Positions 50,176 through 62,400 are shown, counted from the stretch's first letter. The stretch is DNA of 64,000 bases from Macrotrachela quadricornifera (GCA_022393335.1 JAJEKB010021087.1:1391382-1455381); one strand, 5' to 3'. Numbers and translations: made by a program. The notes: generated from the sequence alone by a model not told the origin.

Positions 50176-51293
50176 CAGTGGCGAAACCAGGATTTGGGGC
50201 TAGAGGGGGCTCAGCTGCTCAAGAATTTTCAATCTACCTCAGATATATAACATTTATTCATCAATACAGTAGACGTCAAAAGTATTTCCCATGTTTTGTT
50301 GAGTCACATCTTAAAAGTTTACAACATTAATTTAATTCCATTATATGTCTATGAAGTAGGGGTCAATGACTGTATATAGACACTTATGTTACACGAAAAA
50401 CGTTTAAATAGAAAATACAATGAAAGAAATCACACTTCAATGCTTAGAAAAAATGGCGTAAAAATTGGCAAAATTAGATTTTTGTTGTAGGTTACGTTTA
50501 TGGGGATCAAGCACAAAATCGCAAGATGTTCAGACAACTTTTCAATCTAACAGACTTTGCAGAGGTTTTTTCGCTGATCATTTTGGTATAAAAACATTTG
50601 GAATTTCATTAATAAATGATGGTGTTACAGTCAAAATATTAAATAGTCTAAAACTTCGAGTACTCTAATATGTTGATAGCATAGTTTGACTTGTCAATAT
50701 CTCTGCACAGAGAAACGATAATTTCTTGGTTTTATCTTCAAAAGATGCACTGTCAAAAGTTCCACACAAACTGTACAAAATTGTATAAACAAATGCTTAT
50801 TACGAAATACAACAGTCTGCCAACATTTTTATTACCATTTAACGAATTTTTATATCATTTTTTTCAAGAAGCACTGAAGTTTGATTTCTTTTATTGTATT
50901 TTCTATTTAAAATTTTTTCATATTAAACAGGTTCCTATATATATAATACTTGACATTTACTATACAGACATCTAATGGAATTAAATTAATGTTGTGTAGC
51001 TTTATAATATGATTCAAAACAAAAAAATTGGAGAAATACTTTTAATGTCCACTGTATTAATAGTGATGCAATATAAAGTTAATTTCTTTTTATCCTGACT
51101 GTTTTCTAAAGATATAATCGAGGTTAATATATAGAAGAAGTAAAAAAATGTTCAACTCTTTATCTTATTGAAACAACAACAACAACAACAGTTAAATATA
51201 ACAAATGCATTTTTCCAAAATCTCACTAGATAGGATCCAAAGATCCGTAGGTGGGGCTCAGCTCCATGTGGCCCATCCCTGGCTCCGCCACTG
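50176..51293. mobile_element. Non-autonomous hAT element, CAGTGGCG ends
   Basis: Left end CAGTGGCGAAACCAGG and right end (reverse complement) CAGTGGCGGAGCCAGG are classic hAT-type termini. The flanks TTTAATCG (50168-50175) and CTTAATTG (51294-51301) look like an 8-bp target duplication with two later changes. It is 1118 bp with no transposase. A CAA microsatellite lies at 51168-51191. Confidence 0.7.
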
Positions 51294-52217
51294 CTTAATT
51301 GTAATGAAAAATGACTGATTCATTGAATATTTATAAATCACTTCATTGATAAACATTCATATTACATTTATATGTATGAATCATACAATACAGACGTCAA
51401 TATGAAAGCAATTAAGCATGTGATAAACATATGGGCTATTTTCATTTTTTTCTCATTCATATATGATATATGAATGGAAATCAATGACGAACATGACCGA
51501 CTAAGCCGCTTTGTCAATAAATGATATCATATACAAGAGACTGAAACATATCATTTATTTCAATAAGTTAAGTAATTCTCTTAACAACAAGTTAGTTAAG
51601 ACAAGATAGGGTACTTTAAAAAATATTTTTTTCGTTTTTCTTCACTTAAGTAATTGTTTTCATATTCAATTTGGTATTGATTATTAATTAAATAACTCTT
51701 TCTGTTCCAAATGTAACAGTTGTTTAATTGATAATCAATAACAAATTGCATATGAAAGAAAATTATTCAATTGAATGAAAAACACCCAAAATTTAAGCAT
51801 TTACATATCGTTTTTTCGAAAATAAACATACTACTGCTACATTGGAACAGAAAGAGTAGTATATTTATTTCCACCCCAAATTTTTTCCCAGGAGTAAGTG
51901 CTGTCCATTTATTCTAACTACTTTTCTTTTAGCGTTGAATTAATGTATGTTTTCTGTATTAATTCAACCCAGAGAGATACTGCTCTTGTTGGACAAAGAC
52001 AACGGAAAGACCTTTTATGTATGTATATATGTACGTATATTGTCTTATCGCTGTTGGCTGTTGTGCCTCCAACAACCAGGATCTCTTTGGTCGCGCACAC
52101 GTGAATATAAATATATATCAATTCATTTATTTCTTTTCAATTAAAATTACACAGCAATCAAAATATAATAATCAATAGCTGAAAATAAATAAAATTTATC
52201 AGTTCATCCCATTAATT
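51294..52217. other. AT-rich intergenic DNA
   Basis: No gene recognised. Short open frames on both strands at 51898-52144 overlap each other and look like chance. Confidence 0.4.
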
Positions 52218-53131
52218 TCATGGTATTTCAATATTAAATCGTTGTACTCCTTCGTTCCAATAATCAACAATATAGAGATTACCTTGTCGATCAAATGATA
52301 ATCCTTCGGGTTGATCGAGTTGATTTGCTTGTGCTCTTCGACCATTTCCACCAACAATAACATTTCCTTGTTGTACTCCTTTAGGCCAACGTACAACTCG
52401 ATGATTGTGTTCATCAGCTACATAAACAGTACCCAATTGATCAACTACAATTCCATTAGGATTAGATAATTGTGTCAAACTATTTTCATATCCTTGTCCA
52501 CCAGCAACAACAATACCTTCTTTTGCACCTTTTATCCATTTCATCACACGGTGACTATTATTATCAGACACAAATACTGAATGTTCTCGATCGACGAATA
52601 TGTAAGAGGGCCAATTGAGCTGATCAAGACGATTTCCTTTTCCATTTCCACCTGCTACTACTATTCCTTGGGATTCATCCATTCGATATCTTCTTACTTC
52701 ATCCTCGCTAAAATCAGAGACATAAAGAAATCCATTGTCATCCATTGTCAAACCATGACAAGAGATATTTGAAATAATTATTTCTCCATTTGTTCCATTT
52801 TGACGAGGCCATCTAACTACTCTGTCATTCCCCCAATCACAAATAATAAGACTATCTCTCGGTTTATCCAAAATCACATCTGTTGGTCTATCCAATTGAT
52901 GAGCACCATTTCCATGTCCATGTCCACCTGCCACTATTTGTTCATTTGTTTCACCAGATTTCCATACTACAATACGGTGATTTCCACGATCAGCAACATA
53001 AATTGTTTGTTCATCATCCACATATAAACCTTGAAGAAGAAAGAGTCTTGGATTTTGTCCTCCTACTGTTTGACCATTCTTGTTCCATTTGGCATTTGCA
53101 GGAACATCTATCAAACTGGCACGAAGTGGTA
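52218..53131 (-). CDS. NHL-repeat beta-propeller protein, 5' exon missing
   Basis: Six NHL-type units are visible in order, each with the pattern LxxPxGIxVDxxGxxYVADxxNHRVxxW: YVADRGNHRIVVW, IICDWGNDRVVRW, YVSDFSEDEVRRY, FVSDNNSHRVMKW, YVADEHNHRVVRW and YIVDYWNEGVQRF. They are separated by VAGGxGxGN loops. Six units make a closed propeller, so the fold is complete. The frame is open upstream of the first ATG to PLRASLIDVPANAKW and to an AG preceded by a pyrimidine tract (TTCCTTTTAG, 53132-53141 on this strand). The exon at 53131 therefore joins an upstream exon that I cannot find. A mariner begins 80 bp further upstream. NHL propellers bind proteins or other ligands. This extracellular-looking type is very common in bdelloids and its partner is unknown. 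Confidence 0.8.
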
Positions 53132-53210
53132 CTAAAAGGAAGAGAAAACATGATCATCATCAAAAGAAATCTTGCACTTTCTTTGAATTGTGAGAAAAAA
53201 CAAACTTCAC

Positions 53211-55111
53211 AAATTGAATATCTCGATTACGGCTAGGCCAATCGGGCTGATTTTTTTACCACAGTTAGAGACGGATATAAGGATCATTTTCATCCTAAAC
53301 AAGGTTAGGCAAACTCTTTGTCAAGTAGTACTATTTGCATCAACAAAAAAAATTTACTCGTTTACATATATGCAAAAATAATATAGAATGAACAAAAACT
53401 ATTTAACTAAAAGAAAGTATAATTAATTCTCTGAATGTGTATCAGCCACGTGTTGATCATTCATACAATGTTTGTCCCTTTATTTTTCTTCCTTTGTTCT
53501 GCTAGTTCAGGCGGATAGTTATCGCAAAATATACCTCTTTTTCTTCCTACGCTACTGGTCGTATTTATACACCATTTCTGTCTACACTTATTTGTTTTCA
53601 TCCGTTCAGTCTTTTTCTCGTGTGTTCTTCATATTCGATCTTACATCCATCGTATAACTTTCTTGTGTGCTTATTCGTTTGATAAAAAATGCAGCGAAAT
53701 ATGACAAGAGAAAAAAGAATCTTTGTCCTCAAACAATGGTGGACAACTGAAAAAACGTATAAAACAGTAAGCGAAGCTTTTCAAAATCAATTTCCTAACG
53801 ACAAAATACTATCCAGACAAGCAATTCATAAACTTGCAAAGAAGTTTGATGAACTAGGCAGTGTGGATGACGCACCGCGAAGTGGAAGACCTTCAACAGC
53901 ACAAAATGAAGAAAATATTGAACGTGTGTCTGAAACTTTCCGTCTTAGTCCACAAACATCTCAACGACGTGCATCATATGAACTTGAAATTTCACGTACA
54001 GTCTTACGACATATTATGAAACATCTCAAATTAAAGTTATATAAACCACGATTATTGCAAGCTTTGAATGAAGATGATCCAGATCGACGAGTAGAGTTTT
54101 GTGAATGGATTATAAATTCTATAGAAGAAGATTTAACTGTAATAGATCGAATACTATGGACGGACGAGGCTTTTTTTCAAATGAATGGTCGAGTTAACAG
54201 ACACAACTGTGTATATTGGAGTGATACAAATCCACACCTTTTCATCGAACAAGAACTCAATGCACCATATGTAGTTGTTTGGGGAGGAATTTGGTCTCAC
54301 GGTGTTATTGGTCCATATTTCTTCGATGGTACTGTTACATCACAAAATTATATTCAAATGTTGAAGAATACTATCGTGCCACAACTTCAAGCACATCCAG
54401 CCTACCCAACAATGATCTGGCAACAAGATGGTGCACCACCGCATTATGGTAAAGTGGTACGAGATTTTTTAGATGACACGTTTGTAGATTGGATTGGTCG
54501 TCGAGGAACTATCGAATGGCCGCCACGTTCTCCTGATTTAACGCCTTGTGATTTTTCGTTATGGGGGATCGTCAAGGATCATGTTTACGCACAAAAGCCT
54601 CGTAATATAATTCATATGAAATCTTTAATTGAACAAGAATTTGCATCGCTCAATACTAATATTGAATTATGTCAAGCAATATGCCGATCTGTAGCTGACC
54701 GTTGTCAGATGTGTTTGAACAATGGAAGCAAACAGTTTGAACACTTATGTTAGATCGAAGAACATAGACAATTTATTCATTTTTGCATGATAGTGTTTCT
54801 TTTTCTAATATTAATAAAGAATTATAACATGCATTCGAGAAGAATAAAGGAATAAGAGCGAACATTTTTTGCATTAATTTGATAAAATGGTTTTTGTGCA
54901 TTCTATATTATTTTTGCATATATGTAAGAGAGTAAATTTTTTTTGTTGATGCCAATAGTACTACTTGACAAAGAGTTTGCCTAACCTTGTTTAGGATGAA
55001 AATGATCCTTATATCCGTCTCTAACTGTGGTGAAAAAATCAGCCCGATTGGCCTAGCCGTAATCGAGATATTCAATTTTTTCTTCGGTAAACTGACTTTC
55101 GGTCCACCCTG
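53211..55111 (+). mobile_element. mariner-type transposon with ~190-bp TIRs
   Basis: Inverted repeats 53211-53402 and about 54885-55080 match closely, for example CTCGATTACGGCTAGGCCAA and GTCAAGTAGTACTATTTGCA. The right end continues to GGTCCACCCTG at 55111, followed by TA. The matching outer 30 or so bases at the left are absent, so the left tip has been lost or has diverged. The element encloses an apparently intact transposase gene. Confidence 0.85.
53689..54753 (+). CDS. mariner-family transposase, apparently intact (354 aa)
   Basis: Cut-and-paste transposase of the IS630/Tc1/mariner superfamily, acting in the nucleus on its own inverted repeats. The N-terminal half carries two helix-turn-helix regions (FVLKQWWTTEKTYKTVSEAF, about 11-30, and SRQAIHKLAKKFDELGSV, about 42-59), then the GRPSTA hook-like motif. 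The catalytic domain shows WTDEAFF (first Asp, about 157), IWQQDGAPPHY (second Asp) and WPPRSPDLTPCDFSLWG (third Asp), with 35 residues between the second and third Asp. That is close to the DD34D mariner pattern. The frame is uninterrupted, 354 residues is the usual length, and an AATAAA follows at 54813-54818. It lies centrally between long inverted repeats. Relatives with the WPPRSPDL motif are common in insects and other invertebrates. It may still be active if the damaged left tip is tolerated. Confidence 0.9.
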   Translation: MQRNMTREKRIFVLKQWWTTEKTYKTVSEAFQNQFPNDKILSRQAIHKLAKKFDELGSVDDAPRSGRPSTAQNEENIERVSETFRLSPQTSQRRASYELEISRTVLRHIMKHLKLKLYKPRLLQALNEDDPDRRVEFCEWIINSIEEDLTVIDRILWTDEAFFQMNGRVNRHNCVYWSDTNPHLFIEQELNAPYVVVWGGIWSHGVIGPYFFDGTVTSQNYIQMLKNTIVPQLQAHPAYPTMIWQQDGAPPHYGKVVRDFLDDTFVDWIGRRGTIEWPPRSPDLTPCDFSLWGIVKDHVYAQKPRNIIHMKSLIEQEFASLNTNIELCQAICRSVADRCQMCLNNGSKQFEHLC

Positions 55112-56392
55112 TATAAATCAATTGTTATTATATTCAAAATCTTTTGTATTTTTATATATTATACAATAAAATAAATAATAAATTATTTAGATGTCTTCTT
55201 CATATCATTACAACATATTAATGTTAAAAAAAATTTCTCCTACTGATAGTTTTTTTTTATTAATAAACAAATAGCAAATATAAATAAAAGAGAAAAATAT
55301 AATAATGATAAGCCTTCAATCAATTTATGCATAACTACAGAAAAGCAAAAAAAACGTGCATGATCAGTAGTATTCACCTGTATTTTTTTCATAATGTAAT
55401 CTACAAGTAACGCTCGTCTAAAAGCTCGCTCAGCTCTTTTTCGTAGAAATCGTGTTTCTAAACTATTGTCAAGATATTCATTTATAAAATTAAAAAAAAC
55501 CGAAATCAGATTCAAATTCCTCGACCCCGATTACTCTTTGGTCAACCCTTATAAGAAAAATCCCTTTTTTTCCTTTATTTAATTTTTGGACTCATCACTA
55601 AGGTGCAGACATATAATCAATCAAGCAAACGATTTACGTTTGTAAGACTCTTCTCTACGAGACAGATGATAATTATTCATAGATATAATTTTTTTATAAG
55701 ATTGATATTTAGATAAAAACATTATTAATGATAATATTGACAGCATTCTTTTCATATTTATCTCATTAAGAAAATGACATGTATTTTGCATAAATAAATA
55801 AATAGTATATGTTGTCGATTATACTCTTCTTTTTCTAAAGGTAAAATTTTGTCCTCAAATAAAAACGTAAATGATGAACGTATTGAGAAAATGTGTAATT
55901 TATATTGCTTGATTTTATATATTCATCTTACTGTTAATATTAAAATATTTGGAAATAATTAAATATTATTCTTTCAATGGTAATTATTTCATTTTATTTT
56001 TTTTATAAATTGAATTTTGAATTAAAATTCAATATATTTACTTCAAAAATTTAAAATTATATTTCTCGTTGTCTATTCGACTTTAATTCATAAATTAGAT
56101 TTGTACTTCAGTTTTCAATTATAATCATTAAGATGATCGAATAGTTGACATTAAATTTTTCATCAAATCAAAATTTCTTTCTTTCTTTTCTCTTAAAAAT
56201 ATTTATTTATTTATCTCTTCAATTTAAAATTTGATGTTAATGTTAATTAAATGTTTTATTTTATTTTAATTTATATTAATGATATTTTTCATTAACAATC
56301 TCAAAAAGAAAGCAGATCCTCTAATTAATATATGTTTCTATTACTTAATTATCACTGACATATATATTAGTTTTCATGTTTACAATAAATCG
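55112..56392. other. AT-rich intergenic DNA containing an R1 fragment
   Basis: Apart from the R1 copy at 55403-55670, no gene or repeat recognised. Extremely AT-rich from about 55680 to 56280. Confidence 0.4.
55403..55670 (-). repeat. R1 repeat, short copy d (reverse)
   Basis: On the reverse strand it starts near CTCGTAGAGAAGAGTCTTAC and ends TAGACGAGCGTTACTTGT, matching both R1 ends, with a single minisatellite unit (TTGACCAAAGAGTAATCGGG) between. The shortest of the four copies. Confidence 0.65.
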
Positions 56393-56939
56393 GTGAATCT
56401 ATCACAATGTTTTAGAAATTTTCACCAATATAAATTATGGAAAACGGGTCAAAATACTAAAATCCATATTTTTCAGGTACACAAAATCTTGATGTAGGTT
56501 GCTTTCCAATAATGCTATGTTGTAGCGCGCAATATTCTGAGTAAAATGAGAGGACCACGCGCTCTTTGCAACAATACTTTGAAAAGTTAGGAGGACGCTA
56601 AAAGTTGAAAAACTGCCGAAAAATTGTTTTTCTTAGATTTTTGAAATCTTCATTACTTTTCGAAGGATGGTCGCAAAGAGTCCGTGGACCTCTCATTCTG
56701 CTCAGAATATTGCACTCTACAGCATGGCATCACTTAAAAGTGACCTACATCTAGATTTTGTGTATCTGAAAAACATGAGTTTTAATGTTTTGGCTCGTTT
56801 TTCATAATTTGTATTGGTGAAAATTACTGAAACAGTATGATAGATTCACAATCACTTATGAAAAACTTTCCAGTTTCGAATTTTCGTAGAAGAAAAATAG
56901 ACAACAAAAGTGGGACAATCATTTTTTGGAGCCACTGTA
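56393..56939. mobile_element. Foldback remnant with mariner-type right end
   Basis: Inverted arms 56393-56600 and 56650-56849 (GTGAATCTATC with GATAGATTCAC; ACCAATATAAATTATG with its complement) surround a short centre. At the right, ATTTTTTGGAGCCACTGTA ends at 56939, a typical mariner-like terminus. The matching left tip is missing. Confidence 0.55.
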
Positions 56940-57193
56940 TACTACAATATTATATTTCCTGATCGAATTAGTAAATTTTTTTTTGAGATATAATTATAAT
57001 CATAGTCTTAAAAATTGAGAAAAAATGAACTTTTGATCTAAAAATTGATATAGTCATTTAGTCTTTCTTCATATGTATTATTTATTCTTTAATACAAATT
57101 ATAAAATTTTATATAGATATGTCACACATCAGTCTAAGATTTGCCTAGATCATTCTGAGATCTGAGTTTGAACTAATCCATTCTTTAATCTAA

Positions 57194-57268
57194 CGAGAGA
57201 ACCTTCCCAACTGTCTAATCAGTGAGTTTCCTTCAAAAAGTGATTAAACACTTGGGAAGGTTCCCTCG
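57194..57268. mobile_element. CGAGGGAAC-family miniature element (75 bp, TAA target)
   Basis: CGAGAGAACCTTCCCAA and TTGGGAAGGTTCCCTCG are inverted repeats (one mismatch), extended to about 27 bp by GTCTAATC and its diverged complement. Flanked by TAA (57191-57193 and 57269-57271) in a CTAAG target. At 75 bp it is close to a pure pair of ends. Confidence 0.85.
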
Positions 57269-58519
57269 TAAGTTTACCTGAGAAAATCAGTCAATAGTAG
57301 TATATGTATTTTTAAAACAGATGATCATTATCTGATATCAAAAGTAATATCTAAAAAAATTCGACTCTGTTAAGTTGTAGAGGAAAAGATTACACAAAAA
57401 CCCATAATATGAGAAATCAAATTCGTCAAGACTTATCTTCCAGCACACATTAACGTTGAGATTATGTGGAAATTCTTGAGTTTTGAAAATTTCTTTCATA
57501 GAAAAGCTACTGCTGCCACGAAAGATATCTCTGCATTAAATGAACAACTCATAGCGCGTTCGATAGTAGAAATTTTTCTCTATCTAACAAATATAAAACA
57601 CAAAATTGAAAATTTTGACGGAGGACCTTATAAACCTTATCATATTTGGGTGAATCTATTATCCTTATCGCTAAACTACTAAATTTAAAATATGAACTAC
57701 AAATGACTGTCGTATATGAAACTATTCAGCCTCCTAAAAATGGTAGGATACGATTTCAGGAACTGAAGAATTTCATATTGAGGCAATCATCTGCAGCTAA
57801 TGTTTAAAATTTAGTAGTTTAGCGATGAGGATAATAATTTCATCAGAATATGATTAAGTTTTTTAGCTGATAATTGAAGGAAAGTACAGTGGAATAGCAA
57901 ATAAGTTGATCACGCCCCACATATATACCACTGACTTTATTGATAAATAATCATTCATCAGAAGTCATTTCACGTATAAATATTCTGTTAAATCAAACAT
58001 TTTAAATAGGTATTTATACAAAACAAGCTGATTTTGAGGAAATACATTATTAATTCTGGTCTGTTTGAATAGGATTGATAGACTGAATTTAAACATTTGA
58101 ACTGTACATATTATGTTAATCAAAGATTTTTTTTTTTCTGAGAAGAATTGCAATATCATGTTTGTTGGTAAATGTTGATTTGAAGTATTAATTACGTTTG
58201 TTTTTATTACAGATTAGTCCATATCATGATTATATTGTTTTTCTTTTTAGATTGACTGAAAAAAATTAGATTTCAAGTTCGTTTATTATACAAAAAAATC
58301 AATTATTTGTTTTTTTTTACCATAGGCTCATTGAAATATGGATATCACGGATAAGTTTGATTTTATACAGTAAACCTAGTTATTTATTTTTCTATTGTAG
58401 ATGAATGCAAATATGAAAATTAAATTTATTGATGTTCTTTAGAGAGACCACATGAGGAAGTCGAGCATCTAGATTTTATGGTCGAAAATGATATTATATT
58501 TTTTTTCACCAAACGATTC
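57269..58519. other. Intergenic DNA with a possible receptor-gene scrap
   Basis: At 57560-57790, reading with one frame change, GGPYKPYHI, ESIILIAKLLNLKYELQ and TVVYETIQPPKNG vaguely recall the ligand-binding domain of ionotropic glutamate receptors. The stretch TTATCCTTATCGCTAAACTA at 57659 is repeated inverted near 57815. Too weak to call a gene. Confidence 0.2.
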
Positions 58520-59341
58520 CTTATGCTTTGGATGGTCTGTAAAAAAAATTTTTCGACTCATGTGATGTAATTTGGCCGAGCTACGAACATCAGAATATGA
58601 AGAACTCGCAGAAAATAAAATCCGAGAGTTATCTTCAGTAATTTGCGTATATCTTTGTCATAAGTTATCCTTTTGATTTGGGTAACATTTCATTCGAAAG
58701 AGCCATTAAAGATGAACAAAACCGCCTTACATTCCTTTCTAGAAAATTGCGCCTTCATACTGAAAAATTGTCTTATTTTTTAGTCAAATTTTTTCCATTC
58801 TATGTCTATTTTTAGTATGATAAATATTCGAGAGTAAACTTAAAAATAGTGTACTTTGCAGAGCATATTTTTCCCTACAAAATCATATAAACATTTTGAG
58901 AAAAAAAATTTCAGAAAATTTTTAAAAACTACAATAATACTGTTTACCAATCATAATTTTTACTGATTTTCAGTAGTATTTACCGAATTTAGAAAAGAAA
59001 AACCACGATTTGATCAAAACTAATATTATATTCGAAATCAGTATTAAAAACAGACATAGAATGGAAAAAAACTTGACTAAAAAATAAGATAATTTTTCAG
59101 TATGCAAACACAATTTTCGAGAAAGGAATGTAAGACATTTTTGTTCATCTTCAATTGCTCTTTTGAATGAGATGTTACCCTAATCAAAAGGATAACTTAT
59201 GACAGAGATATACGGAAATTACTGAAGATAACTCTTGAATTGAATTTTGTGCGAGTCCTTCATATTCTAAAGCTTATAGCTCAGCTAATTTACATCGCAG
59301 AAGTCGAAAAATTTTTTTCTAAACCATTTAAAACATAAGTA
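58520..59341. mobile_element. Palindromic element (~820 bp)
   Basis: Long inverted arms (58520-58830 and 59040-59341), e.g. AAGATAATTTTTCAGTATG opposite its diverged complement, and AAAAGGATAACTTATGACA with the matching left-arm stretch. No coding frame and no sure target duplication. An immobile, aged foldback element. Confidence 0.6.
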
Positions 59342-59464
59342 TAATAGAAAACTAGGTAAATTTATTTTATTCATAGAATTGAATTTACATCAAGCCGATT
59401 TTTTCGAATATACTTGATGTAGATTAAAAATATATATTTATTAAAATATTAATTTATATTATAG

Positions 59465-62400
59465 ATGAATTTCGAACTCACCGATATAAATAAAATATCA
59501 GTGAAAAACTCACACACTGAACAAAATTGTAGTATGAATAATCAAGAGCATACAAACTTGAATTTAAATGCAAACGACAAAATAAATCTTACTGTTAATA
59601 ACGAAAAAGTGACGGTTGATACATCACAAAGAGCTCAGTATGTTTTTTTTTTATCTCTATCATTATAGTTTATATTTAATATTTATTAGAAATGAAATAT
59701 ATTGGGTACAACACAGAACTTGGCTAGGCGCTATTGTATTTGCTGTATTTACAAGTATATTAATGACTATCGGAATATTGACAGTTTACTTTACTTCACG
59801 AACAAATACAAGTAAATTGTTCTATTTTTTTTACTACTGACATGTAAATGATTTTATAAAAAAAAAAAAAAAAGTCCAAAGTGAATTGAATTCTAAGTTA
59901 GAAGATCTATATAAGCATTGATCTATTCTTATAGAGATTGCTCGATCGAATGTAAGGAAGGACAGAGATAGTGATCGATTGTAGATTGTATCTCACTTTT
60001 TCAATATATAACTTAATTTGAATTATGTTTAGATGAAATATGTGGATTTAATTTCAAAAGAATAGGTTCAAATGTAATTGGTTATAATTCTCATCCTCGA
60101 CATAGTGCTGTTAATTATCTTAATAAAGATAATTATCTTGATATTGTTATTGCTAATTCTGATAGTGATAAGATCGGAATATTTTATGGATATGGAAATG
60201 GGAGTTTTAAAAATCAAAAAACATATCCTACTGGATTTGGATCTCGTCCACATGCAATTGGTATTGGTGATTTTAATAATGATAGTTTATTTGATATTAT
60301 TGTAGCTAATTATGGTACAAATAATATTGGTTTGTTTTTGAATTCTGGTAATGAAAATTTTTCAAATCAAATAATAACATCAGTTGGATCATCTCGTCCT
60401 TTATCATTATCAATTGGACATATGAATAATGATAATCGTTTAGATATTGTTGTTGCTAATTATGGAACATCAACAATATCAATATTATTAGGATATAATA
60501 ATGGATCTTTTTATATAGATAGAACATATTATATGGGTCATGATTCAATTCCATATTATGTTACTATTGATGATTTAAATAATGATAATAAATTAGATAT
60601 AATTACAGTTAATTATGGTACTAATGAATTAGTTGTACTTTTAACAAATGAATATGGAGATTTTAAAATTGATAAATATTCAACAGGAATTAATTCACAT
60701 CCAACTTCAATAGGTATTGGGGATTTTAATAATGATAAACAATTCGATATTGCTGTAACAAATTCAAATAAAGATAATATAGGAATATTTCTTGGTTATG
60801 AAAATGGAACATTTAAAAATATGATTATTCTCAAAACTGATTTGAATTCTTATCCACAATATCTTGTTATTGAAGATTTTGATAATGATAATAAAGTTGA
60901 TATTGTATTTTCTAATTCTGATAATAATAATATAACTATATTTAAAGGAGATGGAAATGGAAATTTTTCTATGATAACAACACAATCAACTGGATATAAT
61001 TCGGATTTATCTTCAATTAGTATTGGTGATTTTGATAATGATAATATATTAGATATAATTATAACAAATAATGTAACTAATAATATTCTTATTCTTACTG
61101 AATATACTTCTATTCCATTTGTCAATCAAATAATGTATTCAATTAAAGATGATTCAAAACAAAATTCAATTGCTGTTAATGATCTTAATAATGATGGTTA
61201 TTTAGATATTGTTATTGGAAGTAGTAATAGTAATACTATTAATGTACTTATTGGATCGAATAATAATACATTTCGAGATCAACAAATATATTATATAAAA
61301 GATAATCTTTCAGATTATTTTGTTAGTATTAAAGATATTAATAAAGATAATTATCTTGATATTATTTATGTCTCACAAAGTGGAAATGAAATGGGTATTT
61401 TAATTGGATATGGTAATGGAACATTTACATATGGAAATATATATTCAACTGGAATTGATTCTCAACCATTTACACTTGCTATTGGAGATTTAAATAATGA
61501 TAATAATCTTGATATTGTTACAGCTAATTATTGGATTGGAAATATTGGTTTATTTTTAGGATATGGTAATGGAATTTTTTCAAATATGATTAAACTTTTA
61601 GATGAAATTAAATTTTATCCTAAATGTATTGATATAGCTGATTTTAATGATGATAATATATTAGATATTATTGTTGGTGAGAGTTATCTTGGTAATATAG
61701 CTATACTTATTGGTTATGGGAATGGTTCTTTTCAAAATCCATTAATTATTTCAACTAATGATGATATTTTAAATTTTTTGACTATTGGAGATTTAAATAA
61801 TGATTATATATTAGATATTGTTTATAGTAGTAGTGTATCTTCAAATATAGGTGTTATGTTAGGATATGGAAATGGATATTTTGGAAATGTTACCAAATAT
61901 CCAACTATTCGTGGTTCTTCACCATGGAGTATTGCTCTAGGTCATATTAATGATGATAATCTACTTGATATTGCAGTCACCAATTATTATGATTCTAGTA
62001 TAAGTATATTTTTTGGAAGTGAAAATGGAAGTTTTAATACACAATATACATTTTCTACTGGAATTAGTACTGGACCATGTTCAATTGCATTTGGTGATTT
62101 TAATAATGATAAACAATTCGATTTTATAATTGCAAATTATTTTATTTCAAATATATCTTTACTTTATGTATATTATGATACAGTTTTTAAAAATGAAATA
62201 AGTTATACAACTGGTTCTGGTTCACATCCATCTTCTATTGCTAATGGAGATTTTAATAATGATGGACAAATAGATATAATTGTTGCTAATTCAGGTAATG
62301 ATAATATACAATTACTTATTAATTATAATAATGGAAATTTTTTTAATACAAATATTTATTCAACTGGGACGAATTCTGATCCTCAATATTTAATTATTGC

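Noticed and set aside
51898..52144. Small frames on both strands at the 3' side of the NHL gene
   Set aside because: Mutually overlapping, short, without homology, in AT-rich DNA.
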